DNA of 64,000 bases from Calliopsis andreniformis (GCF_051401765.1 NW_027480422.1:19610001-19674000), one strand, 5' to 3'; shown: positions 50,438-63,193, numbered from the stretch's first letter. Program-made: numbers and translations. Notes: generated by a model from the letters alone, not told the origin.

Positions 50438-53400
50438 GAGCCTAGGTCGCCCGGATCGTAGAAATGACCATTACTTTCACACTGGTTTCAATTATTCGTT
50501 TTATACAATGGAAAAACTGATCTATTTATTTTGTATTTTATGCTTCGGGCTTTGACTTCTAAGGCCCTAACTATTCGATCTGGTGGTGCAACACCCTAGA
50601 GTGAAGCCTAGGATGCCCGCAACGTAGAAATGACCATATTTTTCACACTGGTTGCAATTATTCTTGTTATACGATGGAAAAACTGTTGTATTTATTTTGT
50701 ATTTTATGCTTCAGGCGTTGACTTCTTAGGCCCTAACTATTCGCTCTGGTGGAACAACGCCCTAGTGTGAAGCCTAGGTTGCCCGGAACGTAGAAATGAC
50801 CATTACTTGCACACTGGATGCAATTATTCGTTTTATACGATGGGAAAACTGTTGTATTTATTTTGTATTTTATGCTTCTGGCATTGACTTCTTAGGCCCT
50901 AACTATTCGATCTGGTGGAGAAACGCCCTAGGGTGAAGTCTAGGTTGCCCGGAACGTAGAAATGACCATAACTAACAGAATGGTTGCAATTATTCGTTTT
51001 ACACGATGCACAGACTGTTGTATTTATATTGTATTTTATAGTTATGGCGTTGTCTTCTAGGGCCGTAGCTATTCGATGTGGTTGAGCAACGCCCTAGAGT
51101 GAAGCCTAGGTTGCCCGGAACGTAGAAATGACCATTACTTCCACACTGTTTGCAATTATACGTATTATACAGTGGAACAACTGTTGTATTTATATGGCAT
51201 TTTATGCTTCTGGCATTGACGTCTAAGGCCCTAACTATTCGCTGTGGTGGAGCAACGCCCTAGAGTGAAGCTTAGGTTGCCCTGAACGTAGAAATGACCA
51301 TAGCTTTCACACTGGTTGCAATTACTCCTGTTATACAAGGGAAAAACTGTTGTATTTATATTGTATTTTATGCTTCTGGCCTTGACTTCTTAGGCCCTAA
51401 CTATTCGATCTGGTGGAGCAACGCCCTAGGGTGAAGCCTAGGTTGCCTTGAACGTAGAAATAACCATAACTTTCATACTGGTTGCAATTATTCGTTTTAT
51501 ACAATGTAAAAACTGTTGTATTTATATTGTATTTTATGCTTCAGGCGTTGACTTCTTAGGCCCTAACTATTCGCTCTGGTGGAACAACGCCCTAGAGTGA
51601 TCCCTATGTCGCCCGGATCGTAGAAATGACCATTACTTGCACACTGGATGCAATTATCGTTTTATACGATGGAAAAACTGTTGTATTTACTTTGTATTTG
51701 GTGCTCCTGGCGTTGACTTCTTAGGCCCTAACTATTGGATCTGGTGGACCAACGCCCTAGAGTGAAGCCTAGGTTGCCCGGAACGTAGAAATGACCATTA
51801 CTTCCACACTGTTTGCAATTATTCATATTATACAGTGGAAAAACTGTTGTATTTATATAGTATTTTATGCTTCTGGCATTGACTTCTAAGGCCCTAACTA
51901 TTCGATGTGGTGGAGCAACGCCCTAGAGTGAAGCCTAGGTTGCCCGGAACGTAGAAATGACCATAACTTTCACACTGGTTGCAATTATTTCTGTTATACA
52001 AGGGAAAACTGTTGTATTTATATTGTATTTTATGCTTCTGGCGTTGACTTCTTAGGCCCTAACTATTCGATCTGGTGGAGCAACGCACTAGAGTGAAGCC
52101 TAGGTGGCACGGAACGTAGAAATGACCATAACTTTCACACTGGTTGCAATTAGTCGTTTGATACGATGGAAAAACTGTTGTATTTATTTTATATTTGGTG
52201 CTCCTGGCGATGACTTCTTAGGCCCTAACTATTGTATCTGGTGGACCAACGCCCTAGAGTGAAGCCTAGGTTGCCCGGAACGTAGAAATGACCATTACTT
52301 CCACACTGTTTGCAATTATTCATATCATACAGTGGAAAAACTGTTGTATTTATATTGTATTTTATGCTTCTGGCATTGACTTCAAAGGCCCTAACTATTC
52401 GATGTGGCCGAGCAACGCCCTAGAGTGAAGCCTAGATTGCCGGGAACGTAGAAACGACCATAGCTTTCATACTGGTTGCAATCATTCGTTTTATACAAGT
52501 GAAAAACTGTTATATTTATTTTGTATTTTATGCCTCTGGCGTTGACTCCTAAGGCCGTAGCTATTCGATGTGGTGGAGCAACGCCCTAGGGTGAAGCCTA
52601 GGTTGCCCGGAACGTAGAAATGACCATGTCTTTCACACTGGTTGCAATTATTCCTGTTATACGATGGAAAAGCTGTTGTACTTATATTATATTTTATGCT
52701 TCAGGCGTTGACTTCTAAGGGCGTATCTATTCGATGTGGTGGAGAAACGCCCTAGAGTGAAGCCTAGGTTGCCCGGAAAGTAGAAATGACCATTACCTTC
52801 ACACTGTTTGCAATTATTCATTTTATACAACGGAAAAACTGTTGTATTTATGTGGTTTCTTATAGTTATGGCGTTGACTTCTAAGGCCGTAGCCATTCGA
52901 TGTGGTGGAGCAATGCCCTAGAGTGAAGACTAGGATGCCCGCAACGTAGAAATGACCATATTTTTCACACTGTTTGCAATTATTCCTGATATACGATGGA
53001 CAAACTGTTGGATTTTTAATGTACTTTATGCTTCTGGCGTTGACTTCTAAGGCCCTATGTATTCGATCTGGTGGAGAAATGTCTCAGTGTGAAGTCTAGG
53101 ATTCCCGGAACGTAGAAATGGCCGTTACATTCACACTGGTTGCAATTACTCATTTTATGCGATGGAAAAACTGTTGTACATATATCGTATTTTATGCTTC
53201 TGGCATTGACTTCTTAGGCCCTAACTATTCGATCTGGTGGAGCAACGCCCTAGAGTGAAGCCTAGGATGCCCGCAACGTAGAAATGACCATATCTTTCAC
53301 ACTGTTTGCAATTATTCCTGTTATACGATTGAAAAACTGTTTTATCTATATTGTGTTTTATGCTTCTGACGTTGCCTTCTAAGGCCGCAGCTATTCGATG

Positions 53401-56346
53401 AGGTGGAGCAACGCCCTAGAGTGAAGCCTAGGTTGCCCGGAACGTAGGAATGACCATGTCTTTCACACTGGTTGCAATTATTCCTGTTATACGATGGAAA
53501 AACTATTGTACTTATATTATATTTTATGCTTCAGGCGTTGACTTCTAAGGGCGTAGCTATTCGATGTGGTGGAGAAACGCCCTAGAGTGAAGCCTAGGTT
53601 GCGCATAACGTAGAAATGACCATACCTTTCACACTGGTTGCAATTATTCCTGTTATACAAGGGAAAAACTGTTGTATTTATATTGTATTTTATGCTTCTG
53701 GCGTCGACTTTCTGGGCCCTAACTATTCGATCTGGTGGAGCAACGCCCTAGAGTGAAGCCTAGGTTGCCCGGAACGTAGAAATGACCATAACTTTCACAC
53801 TGGTTGCAATTATTTCTGTTATACAAGGGAAAACTGTTGTATCTATATTGTATTTTATGCTCCTGGCGTTGACTTCTAAGGCCCAATGTATTCGATCTGG
53901 TGGAGCAATGTCTCAGTGTTAAGTCTAGGATTCCAGGAACGTAGAAATGGACGTTACTTTCACACTGGTTGCAAGTACTCATTTTATACGATGGAAAAAC
54001 TGTTGTATTTATATTGTATTTTATGCGTCTGGAGTTGTTTTCTAAGGCCCTAACTATTCGGCCTGGTGGACCAACGCCCTAGAGCGAAGCCTAGGTTGCA
54101 CGGAACGTAGAAATGCCCATTACTTTCACACTGGTTGTAATTATTCCTGTTAGACGATGGAATAACTCTTGTATTTTTATTTTATTTTGTGCTTCTGGCG
54201 TTGACTTCTAAGGCCGTAGCTATTCGATGTGGTGGAGCAATGCCCTAGAGTGAGGCCTAGGTTGCCCGGAACGTAGAAATGACCATACCATTCACACTGG
54301 TTGCAATTATTCCTGTTATACACGGGAAAAACTGTTGTATTTATATTGTTTTTTATGCTTCTGGCGTTAACTGCCTGGGCCCTAACTATTCTATCTGGAG
54401 CAGCAACGCCCTAGAGTGAAGCCTAGGTTGCCCGGAACGTAGAAATGACCATTACTTCCACACTGTTTGCAATTATTCATATCATACAGTGGAAAAACTG
54501 TTGTATTTATATGGCATTTTATGCTTCTGGCATTGACTTCTAAGGCCCTAACTATTCGATGTGGTGGAGCAACGCCCTAGAGTGAAGCCTAGGTTGCCCG
54601 GAACGTATAAATGACAATAGCTTTCATACTGGTTGCAATTATTCCTGTTATACAAGGGAAAAACTGTTGTATTTATATTGTATTTTATGCTTCTGGCGTT
54701 GACTTCCTGGGCCCTAACTATTCTATCTGGAGGAGCAGCGCCCTGGAGTGATTCCTAGGTTGCCTGGAATGCAGAAATAACCATCACTTTCACACTGGTG
54801 GCAATTATTCCTGTTATACGATGGACAAACTGTTGGATTTTTAATGTACTTTATGCTTCTGGCGTTGACTTCTAAGGCCCTATGTATTCGATCTGGTGGA
54901 GCAATGTCTCAGTGTTAAGTCTAGGATGCCCGGAACGCAGAAATGGCCATTAATCTCACACTGGTTGCAATTACTCATTTTATACGATGGAAAAACTGTT
55001 GTACATATATCGTATTTTATGCTTCTAGCATTGACTTCTTAGGCCCTAACTATTCGATCTGGTGGAACGACGCTCTAGAGAGAAGCCTAGATTGCCCGGA
55101 ACGTAGAAATGACCATAACTATCAGACTGGTTGCAATTATTCGTTTTATACGATGGAAAGACTGTTGTACATATATCGTATTGTATGCTTCTGGCGTTGA
55201 CTTCATAGGCCCTAACTATTCGATCTGGTGGAGCAACGCCCTAGGGTGAAGCCTAGGTTGCCCTGAACGTAGAAATAACCATAACTTTTATACTGGATGC
55301 AATTATTCGTTTTACACGATGGAAAAACTGTTGTATTTATTTTGTATTTGGTGCTCCTGGCGTTGACTTCTTAGGCCCTAACTATTGGATCTGGTGGACC
55401 AACGCCCTAGAGTGAAGCCTAGCTTGCCCGGAACGTAGAAATGACCATTACTTCCACACTGTTTGCAATTATTCATATTATACAGTTGAAAAACTGTTGT
55501 ATTTATATTGTATTTTATGCTTCTGGCATTGACTTCTAAGGCCCTAACTATTCGATGTGGTGGAGCAACGCCTTAGAGTGAAGCCTAGGTTGCCCGGAAC
55601 GTAGATATGACCATTACCTCCACACTGTTTGCAATTATTCATTTTATACAATGGAAATACTGTTGTATTTATACTGTTTTTTATAGTGATGGCGTTGACT
55701 CCTAAGGCCGTATCTATTCCATCTGGTGGAACGACGCCCTAGAGTGAAGATTAGGTTGCCCGTATCGTAGAAATGACCATACCTTTCACACTGTTTGCAA
55801 TTATTCCTGTTATACGATGGAAAAACTGTTGTATTTCTATTGTATATTATGCTTCTGGCGTTGACTTCTAAGGCCGCAGCTATTCGATGTGGTGGAACGA
55901 CGCCGTAGAGTGCAGCCTAGGTTGCCAGTATCGTAGAAATGACCATATCTTTCACACTGGTTGCAATTATTCGTTTTATACGATGGAAAGACTGTTGTAT
56001 TACTATTGTATTTTATGCTTCTGGCGTTGACTTGTTAGGCCCTAACTATTCGATCTGGAGGAGCAACGCCCTAGAGAGAAGCCTAGATTGCCCGGAATGT
56101 AGAAATGACCATAACTATCAGACTGGTTGCAATTATTCGTTTTATACAATGGAAAAACTGTTGTATTTATATTGTATTTTATGCTTCAGGCGTTGACTTC
56201 TTAGGCCCTAACTGTTCGCTCTGGTGGAACAACGCCCTAGAGTGATGCCTAGGTTGCCCGGATCGTAGAAATGACCATTACTTGCACAATGGATGCAATT
56301 ATTCGTTTTATACGATGGAAAAACTGTTGTATTTATTTTGTATTTG
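50437..56346 (+). repeat. Array zone 7: mixed monomers with 3-, 5- and 6-monomer repeats
   Basis: This zone is satellite only. The rare variant TTTGGTGCTCCTG occurs with GTGCTCCTG at 51701, 52198, 55351 and 56347, spacings of 497, 3,153 and 996 bp (3, 19 and 6 monomers, minus 0-1 bp). Other elements are the CTCAGTGTTAAG class (53.08, 53.91 and 54.91 kb), CATATTATACAGTGG, TACAAGGGAAAA and CTATCAGACTGG. The last clear occurrences of the CTCAG class in the window are here. Confidence 0.82.
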
Positions 56347-57065
56347 GTGCTCCTGTCGTTGACTTCTTAGGCCCTAACTATTGGATCTGGTGGACCAACG
56401 CCCTAGAGTGAAGCCTAGCTTGCCCGGAACGTAGAAATGACCATTACTACCACACTGTTTGCAATTATTCATATTATACAGTGGAAAAACTGTTGTATTT
56501 AAATTGTATTTTATGCTTCTGGCATTGACTTCTAAGGCCCTAACTATTCGATGTGGTGGAGCAACGCCCTAGAGTGAAACCTAGGTTGCACGGGACGTAG
56601 AAGTGCCCATTACTTTCACACTGGTGGTAATTATTCGTGTTATACGATGGAATAACTGTTGTATTTTTATTTTATTTTGTGCTTCTGGCGTTGACTTCTA
56701 AGGTCCTAGCTATTCGATCTGGTGGGGCAACGCTGGATAGTGAATCCTAGGTTGCCCGGAACTTAGAAATGACCATCACCTTCACTCTGGTTGCAATTAT
56801 TCCTGTTATACGATCTAAAAACTGTGGTATTTATATTGTATTTTATGCTTCTGGCGTAGGCTTCTTAGGCCCTAACTATTCGATCTGGGGGAAACACGCC
56901 CTAGACTGAAGCCTAGGTTGCCCGGAACGTAGAAATGACCATCACTTTCACACTGGTTCCAATTATTCCTGTTATACGATGGAAAAAGTGTTGTATTTAT
57001 ATTGTATTTTATGCTCCTGACGTTGACTTCTAAGGCCGCAGCTATTCGATGTGGTGGAGCAACGC

Positions 57066-57083
57066 CCTAGAGTGAAGCCTAGG
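57066..57083. other. Short dyad CCTAG / CTAGG in the monomer (exemplar site)
   Basis: In the exemplar monomer CCTAG is followed by an 8-base loop AGTGAAGC and then its reverse complement CTAGG, which overlaps a CCTAGG palindrome. Most monomers in the window keep this arrangement. A common variant, CCTAGGGTGAAGCCTAGG, turns it into two copies of the palindrome CCTAGG separated by six bases, lengthening the possible stem to six pairs. The dyad is visible; any role in cruciform formation or protein binding is inference. Dyad symmetries have been proposed to matter in centromeric satellites that lack CENP-B boxes. Confidence 0.6.
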
Positions 57084-57156
57084 TTGCCCGGAACGTAGAA
57101 ATGAACATAGCTTTCACACTGGTTGCAATTATTCCTGTTATACGATGGAAAAACTG

Positions 57157-57177
57157 TTGTATTTCTATTGTATTTTA
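57157..57177 (+). repeat. Internal 11+10 bp AT-rich direct repeat in the monomer (exemplar)
   Basis: Monomer bases 103-113 and 114-123 read TTGTATTTTTA then TTGTATTTTA in the consensus, a tandem pair inside every monomer. In this copy one T of the first half is C. Frequent variants elsewhere are TTGTATTTATA in the first half and TTATTTTA in the second. It is the most AT-rich part of the monomer, and together with the preceding A5 run forms an A-tract/T-tract pair about 14 bp apart. Confidence 0.75.
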
Positions 57178-59162
57178 TGCTTCTGGCGTTGACTTCTTAG
57201 GCCCTAACTATTGGATCTGGTGGAGCAACGTCCCAGGGTGAAGCCTAGGTTGCCCGGAACGTAGAAATGACCATAACTTTCATACTGGATGCAATTATTC
57301 GTTTTATACCGTGGAAACACTGTTGTATTTATATTGTATTTTATGAGTCTGGAGATGTTTTCTAAGGCCCTAACTATTCGGCCGGGTGGACCAACGCCCT
57401 AGAGTGAAGCCTAGATTGCACGGAACGTAGAAATGCCCATTACTTTCACACTAGTTGTAATTATTCCTGTTATACGATGGAATAACTGTTGTATTTTTAT
57501 TTTATTTTGTGCTTCTGGCGTTGACTTCTAAGGCCCTAGCTATTCGATCTGGCGGAGCAACGCTCTAGAGTGAAGCCTAGGTTGCCCGGAACTTAGAAAT
57601 GACCAATACCTTCACTCTGGTTGCAATTATTCCTGTTATACGATGGAAAAACTGTTGTATTTATATTGTATTTTATGCTTCTGCTGTAGACTTCTTAGGC
57701 CCTAGCTATTCGATCTGGAGGAACAACGCCCTAGAGTGAAGCCTAGGTTGCTGGGAACGTAGAAATGACCATTACTTTCACACAGGTTGCAATTATTCCT
57801 TTTATACGATGGAAAAACTGTTGTATTTTTATTGTATTTTATGCTTCTGGCGTTGACTTCTAAGTCCCTAGCTATTCGATCTGGTGGTGCAACGCTCTAG
57901 AGTGAAGCCTAGGTTGCCCGGAACTTAGAAGTGACCATCACCTTCACTCTGGGTGCTATTATTCCTGTTATACGATGGAAAAACTGTTGTATTTTTATTG
58001 TATTTTATGCTTCGGGCGTTGACTTCTAAGGCCGTAGCTATTCGATGTGTTGGAGCAACGCCCTAGAGTGAAGCCTAGGTTGCCCGGAACGTAGAAATGA
58101 CCATGTCTTTCACACAGGTTGCAATTATTCTTGTTATACGATGGAAAAACTGTTGTATTTATATTATATTTTATGCTTCAGGCGTTGACTTCTAGTGCTG
58201 TAGCTATTCGATGTGGTGGAGAAACGCCCTAGAGTGAAGCCTAGGTTGCCCGGAATGTAGAAATGACCATCACTTTCACAATGGTTGCAATTATTCTTGT
58301 TATACGATGGAAAAGCTGTTGTATTTATTTTGTATTTTATGCCTCTTGCGTTGACTCCTAAGGCCGTAGCTATTCGATGTGTTGGAGCAACGCCCTAGAG
58401 TGAAGCCTACGTTACCCGGAATGTAGAAATGACCATGTCTTTCACACTGGTTGCAATTATTCGTGTTATACGATGGAAAAACTGTTGTATTTATATTATA
58501 TTTTATGCTTCAGACGTTGACTTCTAAGGCAGTAGCTATTCGATGTGGTGGAGAAACGCCCTAGAGTGAAGCCTAGGTTGACCGGAAAGTAGTAATGACC
58601 ATCACTTTCACAATGGTTGCAATTATTCTTGTTATACGATGGAAAAACTGTTGTATCTATTTTGTATTTTATGCTTCGGGCGTTGACATCTAAGGCCCTA
58701 ACTATTCGATCTGGTGAAGCAACGCTCTAGAGTGAAGCCTAGGTTGCCCGTATCGTAGGAATGAGCATATCTTTCACTCTGGTTGCAATTATTCCTCTTA
58801 TACGATGGTAAAGCTGTTGTATTTATATTGTATTTTATGCTTCTGGCGTTGACTTGTTAGGCCCTAACTATTCGATCTGGTGGAGCAACGCCCTAGAGAG
58901 AAGCCTAGATTGCCCGGAACGTAGAAATGACCATAACTATCAGACTGGTTTCAATTATTCGTTTTATACGATGGAAAGACTGTTTTATTTATATTGTATT
59001 TTATAGTTATGGCGTTGTCTTCTAGGGCCGTAGCTATTTGATGTGGTTGAGCAGCGCCCTAGAGTGAAGCCTAGGTGGCCCGGAACATATAAATGACCAT
59101 AGCCTTCATACTTGTTGCAATTATTCGTTTTATACGATGGAAAAGCTGTTGTATTTATTTTG

Positions 59163-61984
59163 TATTTGGTGCTCCTGTCGTTGACTTCTTAGGCCCTAAC
59201 TATTGGATCTGGTGGACCAACGCCCTAGAGTGAAGCCTAGCTTGCCCGGAACGTAGAAATGACCATTACTACCACACTGTTTGCAATTATTCATATTATA
59301 CAGTGGAAAAACTGTTGTATTTAAATTGTATTTTATGCTTCTGGCATTGACTTCTAAGGCCCTAACTATTCGATGTGGTGGAGCAACGCCCTAGAGTGAA
59401 ACCTAGGTTGCACGGGACGTAGAAGTGCCCATTACTTTCACACTGGTGGTAATTATTCGTGTTATACGATGGAATAACTGTTGTATTTTTATTTTATTTT
59501 GTGCTTCTGGCGTTGACTTCTAAGGTCCTAGCTATTCGATCTGGTGGGGCAACGCTGGATAGTGAATCCTAGGTTGCCCGGAACTTAGAAATGACCATCA
59601 CCTTCACTCTGGTTGCAATTATTCCTGTTATACGATCTAAAAACTGTGGTATTTATATTGTATTTTATGCTTCTGGCGTAGGCTTCTTAGGCCCTAACTA
59701 TTCGATCTGGGGGAAACACGCCCTAGACTGAAGCCTAGGTTGCCCGGAACGTAGAAATGACCATCACTTTCACACTGGTTCCAATTATTCCTGTTATACG
59801 ATGGAAAAAGTGTTGTATTTATATTGTATTTTATGCTCCTGACGTTGACTTCTAAGGCCGCAGCTATTCGATGTGGTGGAGCAACGCCCTAGAGTGAAGC
59901 CTAGGTTGCCCGGAACGTAGAAATGAACATAGCTTTCACACTGGTTGCAATTATTCCTGTTATACGATGGAAAAACTGTTGTATTTCTATTGTATTTTAT
60001 GCTTCTGGCGTTGACTTCTTAGGCCCTAACTATTGGATCTGGTGGAGCAACGTCCCAGGGTGAAGCCTAGGTTGCCCGGAACGTAGAAATGACCATAACT
60101 TTCATACTGGATGCAATTATTCGTTTTATACCGTGGAAACACTGTTGTATTTATATTGTATTTTATGAGTCTGGAGATGTTTTCTAAGGCCCTAACTATT
60201 CGGCCGGGTGGACCAACGCCCTAGAGTGAAGCCTAGATTGCACGGAACGTAGAAATGCCCATTACTTTCACACTAGTTGTAATTATTCCTGTTATACGAT
60301 GGAATAACTGTTGTATTTTTATTTTATTTTGTGCTTCTGGCGTTGACTTCTAAGGCCCTAGCTATTCGATCTGGCGGAGCAACGCTCTAGAGTGAAGCCT
60401 AGGTTGCCCGGAACTTAGAAATGACCAATACCTTCACTCTGGTTGCAATTATTCCTGTTATACGATGGAAAAACTGTTGTATTTATATTGTATTTTATGC
60501 TTCTGCTGTAGACTTCTTAGGCCCTAGCTATTCGATCTGGAGGAACAACGCCCTAGAGTGAAGCCTAGGTTGCTGGGAACGTAGAAATGACCATTACTTT
60601 CACACAGGTTGCAATTATTCCTTTTATACGATGGAAAAACTGTTGTATTTTTATTGTATTTTATGCTTCTGGCGTTGACTTCTAAGTCCCTAGCTATTCG
60701 ATCTGGTGGTGCAACGCTCTAGAGTGAAGCCTAGGTTGCCCGGAACTTAGAAGTGACCATCACCTTCACTCTGGGTGCTATTATTCCTGTTATACGATGG
60801 AAAAACTGTTGTATTTTTATTGTATTTTATGCTTCGGGCGTTGACTTCTAAGGCCGTAGCTATTCGATGTGTTGGAGCAACGCCCTAGAGTGAAGCCTAG
60901 GTTGCCCGGAACGTAGAAATGACCATGTCTTTCACACAGGTTGCAATTATTCTTGTTATACGATGGAAAAACTGTTGTATTTATATTATATTTTATGCTT
61001 CAGGCGTTGACTTCTAGTGCTGTAGCTATTCGATGTGGTGGAGAAACGCCCTAGAGTGAAGCCTAGGTTGCCCGGAATGTAGAAATGACCATCACTTTCA
61101 CAATGGTTGCAATTATTCTTGTTATACGATGGAAAAGCTGTTGTATTTATTTTGTATTTTATGCCTCTTGCGTTGACTCCTAAGGCCGTAGCTATTCGAT
61201 GTGTTGGAGCAACGCCCTAGAGTGAAGCCTACGTTACCCGGAACGTAGAAATGACCATGTCTTTCACACTGGTTGCAATTATTCGTGTTATACGATGGAA
61301 AAACTGTTGTATTTATATTATATTTTATGCTTCAGACGTTGACTTCTAAGGCAGTAGCTATTCGATGTGGTGGAGAAACGCCCTAGAGTGAAGCCTAGGT
61401 TGACCGGAAAGTAGTAATGACCATCACTTTCACAATGGTTGCAATTATTCTTGTTATACGATGGAAAAACTGTTGTATCTATTTTGTATTTTATGCTTCG
61501 GGCGTTGACATCTAAGGCCCTAACTATTCGATCTGGTGAAGCAACGCTCTAGAGTGAAGCCTAGGTTGCCCGTATCGTAGGAATGAGCATATCTTTCACT
61601 CTGGTTGCAATTATTCCTCTTATACGATGGTAAAGCTGTTGTATTTATATTGTATTTTATGCTTCTGGCGTTGACTTGTTAGGCCCTAACTATTCGATCT
61701 GGTGGAGCAACGCCCTAGAGAGAAGCCTAGATTGCCCGGAACGTAGAAATGACCATAACTATCAGACTGGTTTCAATTATTCGTTTTATACGATGGAAAG
61801 ACTGTTTTATTTATATTGTATTTTATAGTTATGGCGTTGTCTTCTAGGGCCGTAGCTATTTGATGTGGTTGAGCAGCGCCCTAGAGTGAAGCCTAGGTGG
61901 CCCGGAACATATAAATGACCATAGCCTTCATACTTGTTGCAATTATTCGTTTTATACGATGGAAAAGCTGTTGTATTTATTTTG
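59163..61984 (+). repeat. 17-monomer HOR, 2,822 bp, copy 2 of 2
   Basis: This copy is directly adjacent to copy 1 and near-identical over its whole length. A third start of the same marker is at 61985 (again 2,822 bp on), but within about 10 bases it reads CTCCTGGCG rather than CTCCTGTCG and continues into a different series (TAGCTATGGGATCTGG), so the third unit is not a continuation of the same HOR. Confidence 0.95.
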
Positions 61985-62391
61985 TATTTGGTGCTCCTGG
62001 CGTTGACTTCTTAGGCCCTAGCTATGGGATCTGGTGGACCAACGCCCTAGAGTGAAGCCTAGGTTGCCCGGAACGTAGGAATGACGATAACACTCATACT
62101 GGTTGCAATTATACGTTTTATACGATGGAAAAACTGTTGTCTTTATATTATATTTTATGCGTCAGACGTTGCATTCTAAGGCAGTACCTATTCGATGTGG
62201 TGGAGAAACGCCCTAGAGAGAAGCCTAGGTTGCCCGGAAGGTAGAAATGACCATTACCTCCACACTGTTTGCAATTATTCATTTTATACAGTGGAAAAAC
62301 TGTTGCATTTATATTGTTTTTTATAGTTATGGCGTTGACTTCTAAGGCCGTAGCTATTCGATGTGGTGGAGCAATGCCCTAGAGTGAAGCC
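61700..62391 (+). repeat. Segment of a 9-monomer offset pair, copy 1
   Basis: This segment matches 63194-63885 at exactly 1,494 bp (nine monomers): TATTTGGTGC at 61985 and 63479. Shared markers are AGAGAGAAGCCTAG, CTATCAGACTGGTTTC, CTGTTTTATTTATATTG, TATAGTTATGG, TATGGGATCTGG, GTAGGAATGACGATAAC, TATGCGTCAGACG and GGAAGGTAG. It overlaps the end of the second 17-monomer HOR. Similarity ends at AAGCCTAGG-TGC near 62391. Confidence 0.9.
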
Positions 62392-63193
62392 TAGGCTGCC
62401 CGGAATGTATAAATGACCATCACTTTCACAATGGTTGCAATTATTCTTGTTATACGATGGAAAAACTGTGGTGTTTATATTGTATTTTATGCTTCTGGCG
62501 TAGGCTTCTTAGGCCCTAACTATTCGATCTGGGGGAACCATGCCCTAGACTGAAGCCTAGGTTGCCCGGAACGTAGAAATGACCATAACTTTCATACTGG
62601 TTGCAATTATTCGTTTTATACGATGGAAAGACTGTTGTATTTATATTGTATTTTATAGTAATGGCGTTGTCTTCTAGGGCCGTAGCTATTCGATGTGGTT
62701 GAGCAACGCCCTAGAGTGAAGCCTAGGTTGGCCGGAACGTATAAATGACCATAGCTTTCATACTGTTTGCAATTATTCGTATCATACAGTGGTACAACTG
62801 TTGTATTTTTATGGCATTTTATGTTTCTGGCATTGACTTCTAAGGCCCTAACTATTCGATGTGGTGGAGCAACGCCCTAGAGTGAAGGCTAGGCTGCCCG
62901 GAACGTTGAAGTGACCATACCTTTCACACTGGTTGCATTTATTCCTGTTATACAAGGGAAAAACTGTTGCATTTATATTGTATTTTATGCTTCTGGCGTT
63001 GACTTCTTAGGCCCTAACTATTCGATCTGGTGGAGCATGGCCCTGGAGTGAAGCCTAGGTTGCCCGGAATGTAGAAATGACCATCACTTTCACACTGGTT
63101 GCAATTGTTCTTGTTATACGATGGCAAAACTGTTGTATTCATTTTGTATTTTATGCCTCTGGCGTTGACTGCTAAGGCCGTAGCTATTCGATG
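62392..63193 (+). repeat. Array stretch between the 9-monomer copies
   Basis: This stretch holds five ordinary satellite monomers with variants GGGGGAACCATGCC, TATAGTAATGGCG, TTGGCCGGAACG and GGAGCATGGCCCTGG. Nothing but satellite is present. Confidence 0.85.

Larger units (their letters stand above)
57055..57220 (+). repeat. Reference monomer (166 bp) close to consensus
   Basis: I chose this copy as an exemplar because it carries the majority form of most motifs. It begins at TGGAGCAACG and the next copy begins at 57221, so it is exactly 166 bp. In order it holds CAACGCC at bases 7-13, CCTAG at 12-16, CTAGG at 25-29, CCCGGAACG at 33-41, TAGAAATGA, TTTCACACTGG, TTGCAATTATTC, TATACGATGGAAAAACTG at about 85-102, an AT-rich direct repeat at 103-123, GGCGTTGACTTC at 131-142, and GGATCTGG at the end. 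The first 44 bases are GC-rich and 103-123 is strongly AT-rich. Minor departures from consensus are GAACATAGC in place of GACCATTAC, TTTCTA in the AT tract, and TTGGATC in place of TTCGATC at the end. Confidence 0.95.
56341..59162 (+). repeat. 17-monomer HOR, 2,822 bp, copy 1 of 2
   Basis: TATTTGGTGCTCCTGTCG starts this copy at 56341 and the next at 59163, an offset of 2,822 bp, exactly 17 x 166. Ordered markers are AGCCTAGCTTGCCC, ACTACCACACTG, GGTGGTAATTATTCG, CAACGCTGGATAGTG, GATCTAAAAACTGTGG, GGGGGAAACACGCC, GAGTCTGGAGATG, GGCCGGGTGG, TTGCTGGGAACG, CTGGGTGCTATT, CTAGTGCTGTAGC, GAAAGTAGTAATG, GTAGGAATGAGC and GAACATATAAATG. By reading, I found only one difference from copy 2: T at 58422 against C at 61244, a CpG transition. 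The left edge lies between about 56300 and 56341. Confidence 0.95.

Noticed and set aside
57055..57220. CENP-B box
   Set aside because: The pattern TTCG, four bases, A, two bases, CGGG was looked for on both strands of the consensus and at several variants (for example TTCGACGGGGAGG near 39955). Only TTCG is present; the A and CGGG positions do not fit.
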